From NCBI RefSeq assembly GCF_000621745.1, contig NZ_KK211336.1, positions 270,876 to 334,875 on the forward strand: a stretch of DNA of 64,000 nucleotides, read 5' to 3'. Every line of letters starts with the position of its first letter. Position 1 is the first letter of the stretch. Below the pieces are notes generated by a model. That model was not told where the DNA came from and did not search any database. It saw only the letters and a list, made by a program, of their open reading frames with translations. Made by a program: the position numbers and the translations under genes. This document shows positions 26,458-35,356 of this stretch, piece by piece. This DNA comes from Clostridium beijerinckii HUN142. GTDB taxonomy: Bacteria; Bacillota; Clostridia; Clostridiales; Clostridiaceae.

Positions 26458-26997
26458 ATGAAAATTAGAAAATATTTTATAAATAATTACATAATTGTTA
26501 TATTGATTTTTGTTATTATATATGGTTTTTTAGGCTATATGTTCTTTATTGCTAAGCAATATTTAGGCTTATTTGTATTAGCCATACTAGCAGTACTATT
26601 ATTAAATAGAAGAATAGTCCTTTATGAAGATAAAATAAAAATAATCCAAGGTTATAAAAAAATAGAAATAGAATTTGATTTAATAAAGGGTTTAAGAATT
26701 GGTGATTATAAACCAAAATTTTCAAAAGGGAGTATACCTGCTGTGTATGCAAAAATGAAAGATAATAAGGTAAAGATATTTTATTATACCTCTTATCCAA
26801 GGAAGTCTATGAATGAAATAATTGTGTATGCTTTAAAAACGAATAATATGATTAAATTTGATTCAAACATTAAAGCATTAATTAGAAATGAAGAAAGTGA
26901 CTATGATATTAGAAATCGAAAAAAAGAAAAACAGTCATTTATTCTAATGATAATTGCTATAATAATAACCGTAATCTATTCTAAATTAGGTAAGTGA
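26458..26997 (+). CDS. membrane protein with PH-like (bPH) soluble domain
   Basis: 179 residues. Two adjacent N-terminal membrane helices (about 10-30 and 33-50) are followed by RRIVLYEDKIKIIQGYKKIEIEFDLIKGLRI, a beta-rich pattern like bacterial PH domains, and a C-terminal helix (about 160-175, ILMIIAIIITVIYS). Function unknown. GGGAGTAATG precedes the ATG. It stands between the family-2 repeat and a terminator. Confidence 0.65.
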   Translation: MKIRKYFINNYIIVILIFVIIYGFLGYMFFIAKQYLGLFVLAILAVLLLNRRIVLYEDKIKIIQGYKKIEIEFDLIKGLRIGDYKPKFSKGSIPAVYAKMKDNKVKIFYYTSYPRKSMNEIIVYALKTNNMIKFDSNIKALIRNEESDYDIRNRKKEKQSFILMIIAIIITVIYSKLGK

Positions 26998-27059
26998 CAA
27001 GTTTTTATTTAAAATCAAAGATTGTTTAATGCGCAATACTAAAATAGAACGTATGAAGA

Positions 27060-27110
27060 GGAGTATATTAAGATGATTAGAAATTATCTTAATATACTCC
27101 GTTTATTTTT
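27060..27110 (+). terminator. rho-independent terminator
   Basis: GGAGTATATTAAGAT (27060-27074) and ATCTTAATATACTCC (27086-27100), a perfect 15-bp stem, followed by GTTTATTTTT. It terminates the membrane protein gene and may also work against the convergent flavoprotein transcript. Confidence 0.85.
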
Positions 27111-27200
27111 GTCTAGGAAATTATAAAACTTTTAGAATTTTAAAGCTAGTTATATCAATGTTTAAAAGGTATGCTTTTTAACATTACCATTATTAAATTT

Positions 27201-27746
27201 CTATATATTTCTACCCATCATTTCTGCTTGAACGATATAATTAGTAGATAACACATCTCCTTTATTTAATACGCCTGGAACAATTAGCGTTCCGACATCT
27301 GTCCATTGTTGGTAAGCATTAATTCGCTTATACGTGCTGATAATACCATCAAATGCAGATTCATCCTTTTCTTCTCCACAAACTATAAGCATGCTTTCTT
27401 TAATGTTTATTTTCTTTTGTCCAATGATAAATGAATACATTTTATCTATTACCCCTTTGAGATTAGAAGGGAATGTATACCAATATAATGGAGTCGCAAA
27501 AACAATCACATCTGCTTTTTCTATTTCAGGAGCGAGAGTGTTAAAGTCATCATCAAATGAGCAAGGAGTTCCTTTACTGAAGCAAGTGTCACAGGCAATA
27601 CATCCTTTTATATTTTTCTTCCCAACTTCATATTTGACTACTTCATGACCTGATTGTATTGCTCCTTTAATAAATGCTTCAGACAATAGATAACTATTAC
27701 CTCCAACTCTTGCACTACCAATCAACACTAAAATATTTTTTTTCAT
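27201..27746 (-). CDS. flavodoxin-fold NAD(P)H oxidoreductase
   Basis: 181 residues. MKKNILVLIGSARVGGNSYLL opens the flavodoxin-like fold, with CIACDTCFSKGTPC and SFDDDF (four Cys, about 51-63) and FATPLYWYTFPSNLKGVIDK for the FMN site. AAAGGGTGG before 27746 marks the start rather than an ATG 13 codons upstream. It is paired divergently with an HxlR regulator, the second such module in the window after 23727-24832. Confidence 0.82.
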   Translation of the reverse strand: MKKNILVLIGSARVGGNSYLLSEAFIKGAIQSGHEVVKYEVGKKNIKGCIACDTCFSKGTPCSFDDDFNTLAPEIEKADVIVFATPLYWYTFPSNLKGVIDKMYSFIIGQKKINIKESMLIVCGEEKDESAFDGIISTYKRINAYQQWTDVGTLIVPGVLNKGDVLSTNYIVQAEMMGRNI

Positions 27747-27863
27747 AATTAACCACCCTTTCAAAATTAATGCTATTGACAACAATCAAAGTATAATTTA
27801 GAATTTGGTGTTAGTAAAGTACGCACATAAAGGTAACGTACTAACCTGAAGGGAAGTGTAAAG

Positions 27864-28205
27864 ATGGCTATAGAAGAGTGTTTTCTAACTGGTATAGATA
27901 TAAAAGATACTGATTTTGGATATACATTATCCATTATAAATGGTAAATATAAAATGATTATTATGTATTGGCTTGCTGAATATAAAAAAGTTATGAGGTT
28001 TAATGAGCTACAAAGAGCCATTGGAACAATCTCTTGCAAAACTTTAAGTAAAACGCTTAAAGAAATGGAGGATGCGCAATTAATAATACGTGAAGAATAT
28101 CCTCAGATTCCACCAAAAGTTGAATATAGTTTGTCTGAACGCGGGAAATCACTGATTCCTATTTTAGATTTGATGTGTGCTTGGGGTGGGAAAAATCGTC
28201 TATAG
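27864..28205 (+). CDS. HxlR-family transcriptional regulator
   Basis: 113 residues. GKYKMIIMYWLAEYKKVMRF, CKTLSKTLKEMEDAQLIIRE and QIPPKVEYSLSERGKSLIPIL define the winged-helix family. It is related to the HxlR protein at 24506 in the same strand and position relative to its flavoprotein, pointing to a duplicated regulator-enzyme module. A Cys lies near residue 6. GAAGGGAAGTG precedes the ATG. Confidence 0.88.
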   Translation: MAIEECFLTGIDIKDTDFGYTLSIINGKYKMIIMYWLAEYKKVMRFNELQRAIGTISCKTLSKTLKEMEDAQLIIREEYPQIPPKVEYSLSERGKSLIPILDLMCAWGGKNRL

Positions 28206-28411
28206 GCATCTATTTGATCTATAATTTTCTTTAATATGCTGCAAATTTCTAATGAAAAACCCATATGATAGATATGTTTTATCATTCTTTAAAGTTATAA
28301 TCAAAAAATGCTCCTTTTATTTTATTGTAGTTTGTAAAACTTTTACTAAACCATCCTTCACAAAGCAATTAATATAGCATATTAACTTATATATTTACTT
28401 AGGTTTTATTA

Positions 28412-28442
28412 TTGACTTGAAGTTAACTCTAGGTGATATAAT
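28412..28442 (+). promoter_or_regulatory. MerR-type promoter of the aldo/keto reductase
   Basis: TTGACT (28412-28417) and TATAAT (28437-28442) with a 19-base spacer. The spacer is centred on GTTAAC within ACTTGAAGTTAACTCTAGGT, an imperfect dyad like operators of AdhR-type MerR regulators. The -10 is consensus, so regulation rests on the abnormal spacing. The regulator is not in the window. Confidence 0.65.
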
Positions 28443-28504
28443 ATCAAGTAAATAGGTTAATATAACCAATATATTTATGGAATTGCGAGAAAGGCGATGA
28501 TAAT

Positions 28505-29524
28505 ATGGTAAATGTTACGCTAGGAAGAACTGGGATAGTAGTAAATAGAAATGGATTTGGTGCTCTCCCTGTTCAGCGTGTCTCTAACGAAGAAGCAGTA
28601 AAATTGTTGAGGAAAGCTTACGATAATGGTATTAATTTTTTTGACTCAGCAAGAAGTTATACTGACAGCGAGTGTAAAATTGGTCTTGCTTTAAGTGATG
28701 TTAGGGATAAAATAATTATTGCAACGAAAACACCATCAACTACTGTTGAAGGTTTTTGGAGTGATTTAGAAAAGAGTCTTGCTATGCTTAAAACAGATTA
28801 TATAGATATTTATCAGTTCCATAATCCAAGTTTTTGTCCTAAACCTAATGATGGAACTGGTCTATATGAGGCTATGCTAGAAGCAAAAAGACAAGGAAAG
28901 ATTCGTTTCATAGGAATTACAAATCATAGATTACCAGTGGCTATAGAAGCTGTTGAATCAGGTCTTTATGATACATTACAGTTCCCATTTAGCTATCTTG
29001 CTGATAAAAAGGATGAAGATCTAGTAAATTTATGTAAAGAGAAGAATGTTGGCTATATCTGCATGAAGGCATTATCAGGCGGGCTTATAACAAGAAGTGA
29101 TGCAGCTTACGCATACCTTTCTCAATTTGATAATACTTTACCTATCTGGGGAGTTCAAAGAGAAAATGAATTAGATGAATTTATCTCGTATATAGACAAT
29201 CCCCCTGCAATGACAGAGGAAATTAAAGAATTCATTGAAAATGAGAGAAAAGAGCTTGTAGGTGAGTTTTGTCGTGGATGCGGATATTGCATGCCATGTC
29301 CAGCAGGCATAGAAATTAATAATTGTGCAAGAATGTCCTTACTTCTTCGTAGATCTCCAACTGAGGGGCATCTTTCAGAGGAAGGCCAGGCTAAAATGAA
29401 AAAGATTGAAGATTGTATAGAGTGTGGTAACTGTAAGGCTCATTGTCCTTATGGCCTTGATACTCCAAATCTTTTAAAAAGAAACTATGAGGATTATAAA
29501 ACATTTCTAAAGAATATAGGTTAA
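28505..29524 (+). CDS. aldo/keto reductase with C-terminal 4Fe-4S binding domain
   Basis: 339 residues. AKR catalytic residues: Asp47 and Tyr52 in FFDSARSYTD, Lys75 in IIATKTPS and His106 in IYQFHNPSF. The C-terminal third adds CRGCGYCMPCPAGIEI with a further Cys (about 258-276) and CIECGNCKAHCPYG (about 303-316), two ferredoxin-like Cys sets. Such fusions occur widely in anaerobes. Substrate unknown. Expression probably depends on a MerR-type activator. GAAAGGCGATG precedes the ATG. Confidence 0.9.
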   Translation: MVNVTLGRTGIVVNRNGFGALPVQRVSNEEAVKLLRKAYDNGINFFDSARSYTDSECKIGLALSDVRDKIIIATKTPSTTVEGFWSDLEKSLAMLKTDYIDIYQFHNPSFCPKPNDGTGLYEAMLEAKRQGKIRFIGITNHRLPVAIEAVESGLYDTLQFPFSYLADKKDEDLVNLCKEKNVGYICMKALSGGLITRSDAAYAYLSQFDNTLPIWGVQRENELDEFISYIDNPPAMTEEIKEFIENERKELVGEFCRGCGYCMPCPAGIEINNCARMSLLLRRSPTEGHLSEEGQAKMKKIEDCIECGNCKAHCPYGLDTPNLLKRNYEDYKTFLKNIG

Positions 29525-29945
29525 GTAATAAAAGATATAAATAAACAACTTAAACCTAGACTTATGCAATAATTCACCGAAAGTAGAAACCTTGTTATTT
29601 CACAGGACTATGAAAATTTCGCTGAAAGTGCTAAATTGCAGGTTGCACCACTAATGCTTGCTCCCAATTTCATTGTGACAAGCATTAGTGGAACAACCTA
29701 TAATTAAGAACTTTTAACAGCTCATTTTCAATGCCTGCTGCATAAAAATGTTTCTGCTTTCTAGTATGGTATTTATTGCAAATTATAAATGAGATTTTTA
29801 AGTGTTTATTTATATTTTTAATAGAAGTTTAAAAACTTCCCCTAAATTCTATGAGTAGCGTCAACATAATAATTAAATATATTTATGGTGAAAGTAGAGT
29901 ACATTTCTTATTTCAAGAAAGTGGACTCTATTTATTTTTCTATTT
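29525..29945. other. intergenic filled by a palindrome repeat and a hairpin
   Basis: 29556-29790 is the repeat listed separately. A stem TAGAGTACATTTCTT / AAGAAAGTGGACTCTA at 29895-29930 followed by TTTATTTTTC is a plus-strand terminator, just past the end of the convergent lysR-type gene. Confidence 0.6.
29556..29790 (-). repeat. long-palindrome repeat, diverged copy
   Basis: Shares GACTTATGCA(A)TAATTCACCGAAA at the left, TATGAAAATTTCGCTGAAAG and GTTGCACC...GGAACAACCT arms, CTTTTAACAGCTCATTTTCA and TTTCTAGTATG at the right. A separate inner palindrome ACTAATGCTTG / CAAGCATTAGT forms the loop region. No coding capacity. Confidence 0.75.
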
Positions 29946-30833
29946 TTATAGAGCTTCCACATAGCTTTTTAGCATATCTATAAACACTAGTGCTCCTTTT
30001 GAGGGGATTATACCTTTTTGCATCACATATGAGAATGGGCGAGTGTAAGTTTGTTTGGTTTTTAAAGTGGAAATTTCGTTATTTCTTAAGGAATTCTCAA
30101 TTACAAGTGAAGAAATAAAGGTTATTCCTAAATTGTTTTTTACAGCTTCTTTTACAGAATAATTACTTCCAAAAACAATGATATTTTTAGCATTAATATT
30201 ATTATTTGATAAGAAAAGATTCAAATATTGTCTAGTACCAGATCCTATCTCTCTACTAATCCAAGTCTGATTTTGTAAATCCTCAGCTGAAAAATAGTTA
30301 TTAACTAAGTAGTGATTGTAAGGAACAGCAACTTCCATTTTGTCAGTATAAAATTTTTCAATCGTAAAGTGGGAAGGAGGAACAGTGCCCTCAACTAGAG
30401 CAATGTCAACTTGAAAATTCTTAACTTTTTCACATATGTTATGCGTGTTTTCGATTGTCACTTCTAATTCTAACTCAGGATAGGCTTTTGCGAATTTTCC
30501 TAAAAAGGCTGGTAGTAAGTATTCTCCTATAGTAAAACTAGCCCCTATATGCAGTTGACCTTTTACAATATCCCCATAACCTAATAGATCATTTTTAGTA
30601 TCATTTAATAGCTTAATCATTTGTTTTGAACGCTCATAAAGTAAATACCCAGATTGAGTTATATTTATATTTTTTTGTTTTATTGAACGTTGAATTAAAG
30701 TTGTATTAAAATACTCCTCAAGGTGCTTAATATGTAAACTTACACTAGGTTGGGATAGATTAATGGATTCAGCAGCTTTTGTGAAGTTTTTATGTTCAAC
30801 AACTGCTATAAAAGTTTTTAATTCATCAAGCAT
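29946..30833 (-). CDS. LysR-family regulator (CysL/YeiE-like)
   Basis: 295 residues. N-terminal HTH MLDELKTFIAVVEHKNFTKAAESINLSQPSVSLHIKHLE, typical of the family, and a LysR substrate domain (GQLHIGASFTIGEYLLPAFL, WISREIGSGTRQY, GITFISS). AAAGGATG lies upstream of the start. Divergent from the YeiH-type transporter across 142 bases, as YeiE/YeiH-like pairs are arranged in other bacteria, so it probably controls that gene. Confidence 0.9.
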   Translation of the reverse strand: MLDELKTFIAVVEHKNFTKAAESINLSQPSVSLHIKHLEEYFNTTLIQRSIKQKNINITQSGYLLYERSKQMIKLLNDTKNDLLGYGDIVKGQLHIGASFTIGEYLLPAFLGKFAKAYPELELEVTIENTHNICEKVKNFQVDIALVEGTVPPSHFTIEKFYTDKMEVAVPYNHYLVNNYFSAEDLQNQTWISREIGSGTRQYLNLFLSNNNINAKNIIVFGSNYSVKEAVKNNLGITFISSLVIENSLRNNEISTLKTKQTYTRPFSYVMQKGIIPSKGALVFIDMLKSYVEAL

Positions 30834-30844
30834 GGGATCATCCT

Positions 30845-30873
30845 TTCTTAATCATTAATATTCTTAATCATTA
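30845..30873. promoter_or_regulatory. 13-bp direct repeat in the LysR/YeiH divergent promoter
   Basis: TTCTTAATCATTA occurs at 30845-30857 and again at 30861-30873, a 16-base period. Position between the two divergent genes makes it a candidate regulator site; the period is longer than one helical turn and shorter than two. Confidence 0.35.
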
Positions 30874-30975
30874 TTATAGAATATATATATTTTACTTATG
30901 ATTATACACCTAATATACTAAAAATAGAAAAAGAAGTACTTCATATTCAGATAAATATTTTAGAAGGTGATATGA

Positions 30976-32007
30976 ATGAGTTTAAATATAATTAAAGATA
31001 AGGAATTATCAAGAGGAATGGATAAGGTTTTAGAGGTTTTACCAGGAGTTATAATATGTACAATAATCGCATTTATTGCAAAGTATTTAAGTAATTATGT
31101 ACCTAGCATAGGGGCAGCATCTTTAGCAATATTCATTGGAATGGCAGCAGGAAATACATTTTGCAATAGAAAAATATATGAAAAGGGATCAAAATTCGCA
31201 GAAAGTGAACTATTGTCATATTCTATAGTTCTGTTAGGAGGAACATTGGGAATTCAAACTATATTAAAATTAGGGTTTTCAGGAATATCATTTATAGTAT
31301 TTCAAATGAGTATTACTATAGCACTTGTAATTTTAATTGGAAAAAGATTTAAATTCTCAGAGAATTTTAGTTTTTTAATGGCAAGTGGAAATGCAGTTTG
31401 TGGATCTTCAGCCATAGCAGCTACTGCGCCAGTAATAGGAGCGGGGGATAGTGAAAAAGGCATAGCAATAACTATAGTAAATGTTACAGGAACGGTATTA
31501 ATGCTTGTTCTTCCATTTATAGCTAAAGTGATATTTTCATTAGAAACAATAAAGACCTCTGCTTTAATAGGAGGAATACTTCAATCTGTAGGACAAGTTG
31601 TTGGTAGTGGAAGTCTAGTAAATGAACAAGTTAAGGATTTATCTACAATATTTAAAATAGTAAGAATAATATTTTTAGTTGTTGTTGTATTAATATTAGG
31701 AAAAATGAAAAATAAATCTAGTAGAGAAGAAAGGGGAAAATTAAATTCAAGAATAAAAATACCCTGGTATGTGTTGGCCTTTTTCCTTATGTGCTTAGCA
31801 TTTACTGCTGGAGTTTTTCCAATGAATATTTCTAATATATTTAAATTAATAAGTAGCAACTTTGAAGTAATTGCTCTTGCTGGAATAGGGATGAGAGTGA
31901 ATTTTAGACAGCTTATAAAAATAGGAAAGAAAGCCGCACTTTATGCCTTAGCAATCGCCTTAATCCAAATAGTTTCAGCAATTTCACTTATCACAGTATT
32001 TTTATAA
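30976..32007 (+). CDS. YeiH-type (UPF0324) putative sulfate/sulfur-compound exporter
   Basis: 343 residues, about ten membrane helices. GAASLAIFIGMAAGNTF, GSKFAESELLSYSIVLLGG, the FLMASGNAVCGSSAIAATAPV signature and FEVIALAGIGMRVNFRQL match the YeiH family. Substrate is not proven for most members. AGAAGGTG precedes the ATG. The LysR gene opposite is the likely regulator. Confidence 0.87.
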   Translation: MSLNIIKDKELSRGMDKVLEVLPGVIICTIIAFIAKYLSNYVPSIGAASLAIFIGMAAGNTFCNRKIYEKGSKFAESELLSYSIVLLGGTLGIQTILKLGFSGISFIVFQMSITIALVILIGKRFKFSENFSFLMASGNAVCGSSAIAATAPVIGAGDSEKGIAITIVNVTGTVLMLVLPFIAKVIFSLETIKTSALIGGILQSVGQVVGSGSLVNEQVKDLSTIFKIVRIIFLVVVVLILGKMKNKSSREERGKLNSRIKIPWYVLAFFLMCLAFTAGVFPMNISNIFKLISSNFEVIALAGIGMRVNFRQLIKIGKKAALYALAIALIQIVSAISLITVFL

Positions 32008-32009
32008 AA

Positions 32010-32100
32010 TGCTATGCTTTAATATAGTGTTGAAATGTAGCGTTATAAAAATTATAGGTGGGATTGCCCACCTGTGATACTCAATATAAGAACATTGTTT
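32010..32100 (-). repeat. solo end of the IS1595-type element
   Basis: GCTATGCTTTAATATAGTGT, TGAAATGTAGC, then ATTATAGGTGG / CCACCTGTGAT and CTCAATATAAGAA, the inverted equivalent of the IS right end at 21361-21449 (about four in five bases alike by eye). No transposase is present. Its hairpin, followed on the minus strand by AATTTTTAT, probably terminates the minus-strand genes beginning at 32479. Confidence 0.7.
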
Positions 32101-32101
32101 A

Positions 32102-32479
32102 TCAGTTTCTGTGAAAAGTTCTTTTTGAAATATATTCTACAGTGGCAAATACTGCAACCAATATTAAACATTCAAATTCTAATAAGGCAATACTTATAGA
32201 ATAATTTAATATTAGAAATATTATAGCAAGTATCAATGTGCATACTCCTGAAATACTCCATATTAAACCACATTTTGTATTAGTCAAAGCTAATGGTTCT
32301 GAAGCTTTAGAAAAAGAAGTCTTTTTATCATCTGAAAAGCCAGTAAAAAGCATTGCCATAGGCATAATTAAATCTAATATATTGTCTATTTTTTTATATA
32401 AATTGCATTGATATAAATGTCCTACGAAAATCATTATTACTGGAATACTTATGTTGCAAGTCAATGTTAGTATATTCAT
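32102..32479 (-). CDS. small membrane protein, possibly SdpI-like
   Basis: 125 residues with three or four hydrophobic segments. The N-terminal PVIMIFVGHLYQCNLYKKIDNI resembles the start of SdpI/YfhL immunity-type proteins, but the GYRT..SM.N..TW motif expected next is not recognisable (MAMLFTGFSDDKK instead). GGAGGTTTCG precedes the start. Follows the minus-strand gene at 32530-32853 by 50 bases and is probably co-transcribed. Function uncertain. Confidence 0.55.
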   Translation of the reverse strand: MNILTLTCNISIPVIMIFVGHLYQCNLYKKIDNILDLIMPMAMLFTGFSDDKKTSFSKASEPLALTNTKCGLIWSISGVCTLILAIIFLILNYSISIALLEFECLILVAVFATVEYISKRTFHRN

Positions 32480-32529
32480 ACGAAACCTCCATATATCTTT
32501 TTGGCTAATTCATAAATTAATATTTTATA

Positions 32530-32853
32530 TTAATTCCCATCTACCTTAGCTATTCTGGTCATATCTTCAAATAATATCTTTTCATCTATTGGACCTATTA
32601 ACGTCTTCACCCTTGCAGAAGCTACAGCACCTCTAAAACTTCCTATTGAGTAAGATTTTATTCTACTATAATATTGATTTCCTGCTTCTATAGCTCTTTC
32701 CTTTAATTCAGGATCATTAGGAGATTTACTCAATTCTAAAAGAAGTTTATAATAAATCTTTTTATAAGGATTAGATTCCCACATCGTAAAAACTACTTGA
32801 AATATAACAACTGCAATAGTTGCAATACATGCTATTAATACTTGTATTCCCAT
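32530..32853 (-). CDS. small membrane-anchored hypothetical protein
   Basis: 107 residues: one N-terminal membrane helix (about 3-23), then a soluble helical region (LLLELSKSPNDPELKERAIEAGNQYYSRIKSY...). The PNDPELKERAIEAGNQYY pattern resembles proteins annotated only as hypothetical in clostridia. TGGAGAG precedes the start. First gene of a two-gene minus-strand unit. Confidence 0.6.
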   Translation of the reverse strand: MGIQVLIACIATIAVVIFQVVFTMWESNPYKKIYYKLLLELSKSPNDPELKERAIEAGNQYYSRIKSYSIGSFRGAVASARVKTLIGPIDEKILFEDMTRIAKVDGN

Positions 32854-33020
32854 ATATACTCTCCATTCTATAAATACGAAATAATTAACTATTGTTCATT
32901 AGATTACAATTTTTTTAACAACACTTATTATAACATAATTTACAAAATATCACACATGTCGTACATATAATGGCTATGTATTTTTTAATCATGACTTCAA
33001 CTGATTTTTTGATATTATAA

Positions 33021-33062
33021 TAAGAGCATAACCATCCGTGTTTACGGATAGTTATGCTCTTA
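33021..33062 (-). terminator. terminator of the amidohydrolase operon
   Basis: TAAGAGCATAAC and GTTATGCTCTTA frame an inner TCCGT / ACGGA stem with loop GTTT; total about 18 paired bases. The minus-strand continuation is TTATTATAA, a weak T-run. Confidence 0.7.
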
Positions 33063-33072
33063 TATCTATAGA

Positions 33073-33957
33073 TTAACGAAAACGAGGGAAAAGTTCTTTC
33101 GCTGTTTCACACATTATCTTATGTTTTTCATCTTCGTTAAATCCTGAGTAATTGTTGAATTGCTCGATGCTTTCAGTTACACCTTTCTCATAGCGTAGTG
33201 GAAAATCAGTACCGAACAGAATATGTGATGCTCCTACCAATTCTCTAAGTGTAGAAAATACACTTGGTGAGGTTGAAAGTGCTAAATCATAATACAAACT
33301 TTTCAAGGATGCAAGAACTTCGTCGCTAGACAAGCTACTTGCTTTGTTTTCTTGGGCAACAGTACTCAAACGATACGCTATATATGGAATGGTTCCTCCT
33401 GCATGAGAAACGATCCATTTTATATTAGGATATTTTTGAATCTTGCCTCTGTAAATAAGGTCCATCATGGCCCTGGTTGTATCAAAAGGAAATTCATAAA
33501 TAGACATATCTTTTACGAACAATGACTCATTAGCACCTGCAGGCTTGGTGGGATGAAGTAGTACAACAGCAGATCTTCTGTTTAGTTCTGCTAGTATTTC
33601 ATCCATACGGTCATCGCCTATATAAATCCCTTTAGTGTTGCTTGGAATAGAGAATCCATCTACCTTCAGCGTTCCATATGCATAATCTATCTCTTTTAAT
33701 GCGTCGTCTACAAATTCTGTAGGAAGACAAGCAAGCATTCCATATTTCTTTGGATTATAAGCTACAAACTGAGCCATAAAGTTGTTCATTTGCCTTGTAA
33801 TTTCAGGACTTGCTGACACAGGTAGCGAAAGTAATGCTCCTGTTATTCCAATCCTATTCATTGCCTCTTCATCTATTTTCATATCCCATGGTGGCAATAA
33901 AGCAGCATTAGGATTATTTTTTCCAATAACATGATGATGTATATCAATAAAACTCAT
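33073..33957 (-). CDS. amidohydrolase-family metal-dependent hydrolase/decarboxylase (ACMSD-like)
   Basis: 294 residues. MSFIDIHHHVIG supplies the first metal ligands (H-x-H), VVLLHPTKP another His, IVSHAGGTIPYIAYRL the next and LFGTDFPLR the catalytic Asp, the amidohydrolase-2 set. AAGGAGG lies before the start, and the gap to the upstream amidohydrolase is 13 bases, so the two are one operon. Substrate unknown; an aromatic or ring-cleavage acid is typical of the family. Confidence 0.83.
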   Translation of the reverse strand: MSFIDIHHHVIGKNNPNAALLPPWDMKIDEEAMNRIGITGALLSLPVSASPEITRQMNNFMAQFVAYNPKKYGMLACLPTEFVDDALKEIDYAYGTLKVDGFSIPSNTKGIYIGDDRMDEILAELNRRSAVVLLHPTKPAGANESLFVKDMSIYEFPFDTTRAMMDLIYRGKIQKYPNIKWIVSHAGGTIPYIAYRLSTVAQENKASSLSSDEVLASLKSLYYDLALSTSPSVFSTLRELVGASHILFGTDFPLRYEKGVTESIEQFNNYSGFNEDEKHKIMCETAKELFPRFR

Positions 33958-33970
33958 ATATATTTCCTCC

Positions 33971-35203
33971 TTATATGTTAGCTAACTGTGCGCCTTGTCT
34001 CCAAACCGCTTCAATTGATAATGTGTCTGAAATATTAGTTGTTGGATCACCTTTCACCAATAGCAGATCAGCACGAGCACCATTTACGATACGACCGCGG
34101 TCGTTCATGCCAAATCGGCGTGCTGGAACCGAAGTAGCAGCTCTAAGAGCCTCAATCGGAGTTAATCCAGCCTTAACTAGTAATTGCAATTCATGATGTA
34201 AACTAGCACCATGAACCATACCACCAACTGATGCAACTGAAGGATCACTACCAGCCAAAATATCAACGCCTGCATCAAAGAGTGCCTTCACTGATGCTAA
34301 TAGATATTCTGTCTTCCCCTGTGGCCAAGATGCGATGTGCTTATTCAGGGCATTTAGCCATTCTTCACTCAATTTGGAGCGTACACGCTCATCCTTAGCA
34401 AACTCTGGGGCGTCGCTGTCGCCTATTGTAGAAGCGCCGGCAACAATGGTTGGACATACAAATGCACCAGAACTTACAATAGTATCAATAATTTTTTTAG
34501 TATGTGGTTTGTCAATGAAAATGTGCATTAATCCATCCATTCCTCCATTAATGGCGCGTTCAGTAGCTTTTAATGACATTGCATGTGCCACAGCCATTTT
34601 GCCAAAACGGTGCGCTTCACTGCAGGCAGCTGCAATCACTTCATCTGTTAAATCAGGTGTATCAGGATGGGCGAATACTGTTCCATCCTCCACCATAATT
34701 TTAATATAGTCAGCTCCTTGTGCTACGCGTTCTGCAACAATATCTGCTGCCTCTTCAGGTGTTGATGCAGTCTTTTTAGGAGGTAACCCTATCTTTTCCA
34801 TCATTGCTTTCTGCTGAGCTAGCACTGCTGGTGGCAATAGTTCATTTGGATGTCCGTTTGGTGCTGTAACCGCAAAGAACGTAACAAGAGTATCCGCCAA
34901 ATCTTTTCGGCTCTTGATGGCCTTAATCTGCTCTTCACTAAAATATCCCTGCATCTGACATGTAGTAGTAACTCCGAAGGTTAAGTCCATCTTTAAGGAA
35001 TCCATATTTGGATGTGAGTGTGCATCTATTAAACCTGGCAACAAAGTGCAACCTTTGGCATCGATAATCTCAGCATCATCAGGTGCATGTCCACCAATAT
35101 TAATAATCTTTTCTCCTTTGATTGTAACGGATTGCTTTTCAATTACTCGCTCACCATCAAAGATTTTTGCATTGATAATGAATGTGATTTTTTCTTTACT
35201 CAT
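33971..35203 (-). CDS. amidohydrolase (imidazolonepropionase/prolidase-like)
   Basis: 410 residues. LPGLIDAHSHPNMD provides the HxH metal ligands, GADYIKIMVEDG the bridging Lys, AVAHAMSLKATERAINGGMDGLMHI two further His and DILAGSDPS the catalytic Asp. This is the amidohydrolase_1 group of imidazolonepropionase-related enzymes. AAGAGGTAA lies before the start. GC content is visibly higher than in most of the window, hinting at horizontal acquisition together with the partner gene. Controlled probably by the divergent TetR protein. Confidence 0.83.
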   Translation of the reverse strand: MSKEKITFIINAKIFDGERVIEKQSVTIKGEKIINIGGHAPDDAEIIDAKGCTLLPGLIDAHSHPNMDSLKMDLTFGVTTTCQMQGYFSEEQIKAIKSRKDLADTLVTFFAVTAPNGHPNELLPPAVLAQQKAMMEKIGLPPKKTASTPEEAADIVAERVAQGADYIKIMVEDGTVFAHPDTPDLTDEVIAAACSEAHRFGKMAVAHAMSLKATERAINGGMDGLMHIFIDKPHTKKIIDTIVSSGAFVCPTIVAGASTIGDSDAPEFAKDERVRSKLSEEWLNALNKHIASWPQGKTEYLLASVKALFDAGVDILAGSDPSVASVGGMVHGASLHHELQLLVKAGLTPIEALRAATSVPARRFGMNDRGRIVNGARADLLLVKGDPTTNISDTLSIEAVWRQGAQLANI

Positions 35204-35356
35204 GTTAATTACCTCTTTTCAATAATATTTTTTAAACCATGCGTAGTTTCTACGAGTATTCATATTAAGCTTTGCTGTAATTTTAAATATAAATGTATCA
35301 TCTAAATAGTTTGATTACTGAAAGCTGTTTGAAAATTTTAATCATAACACTTTTTC

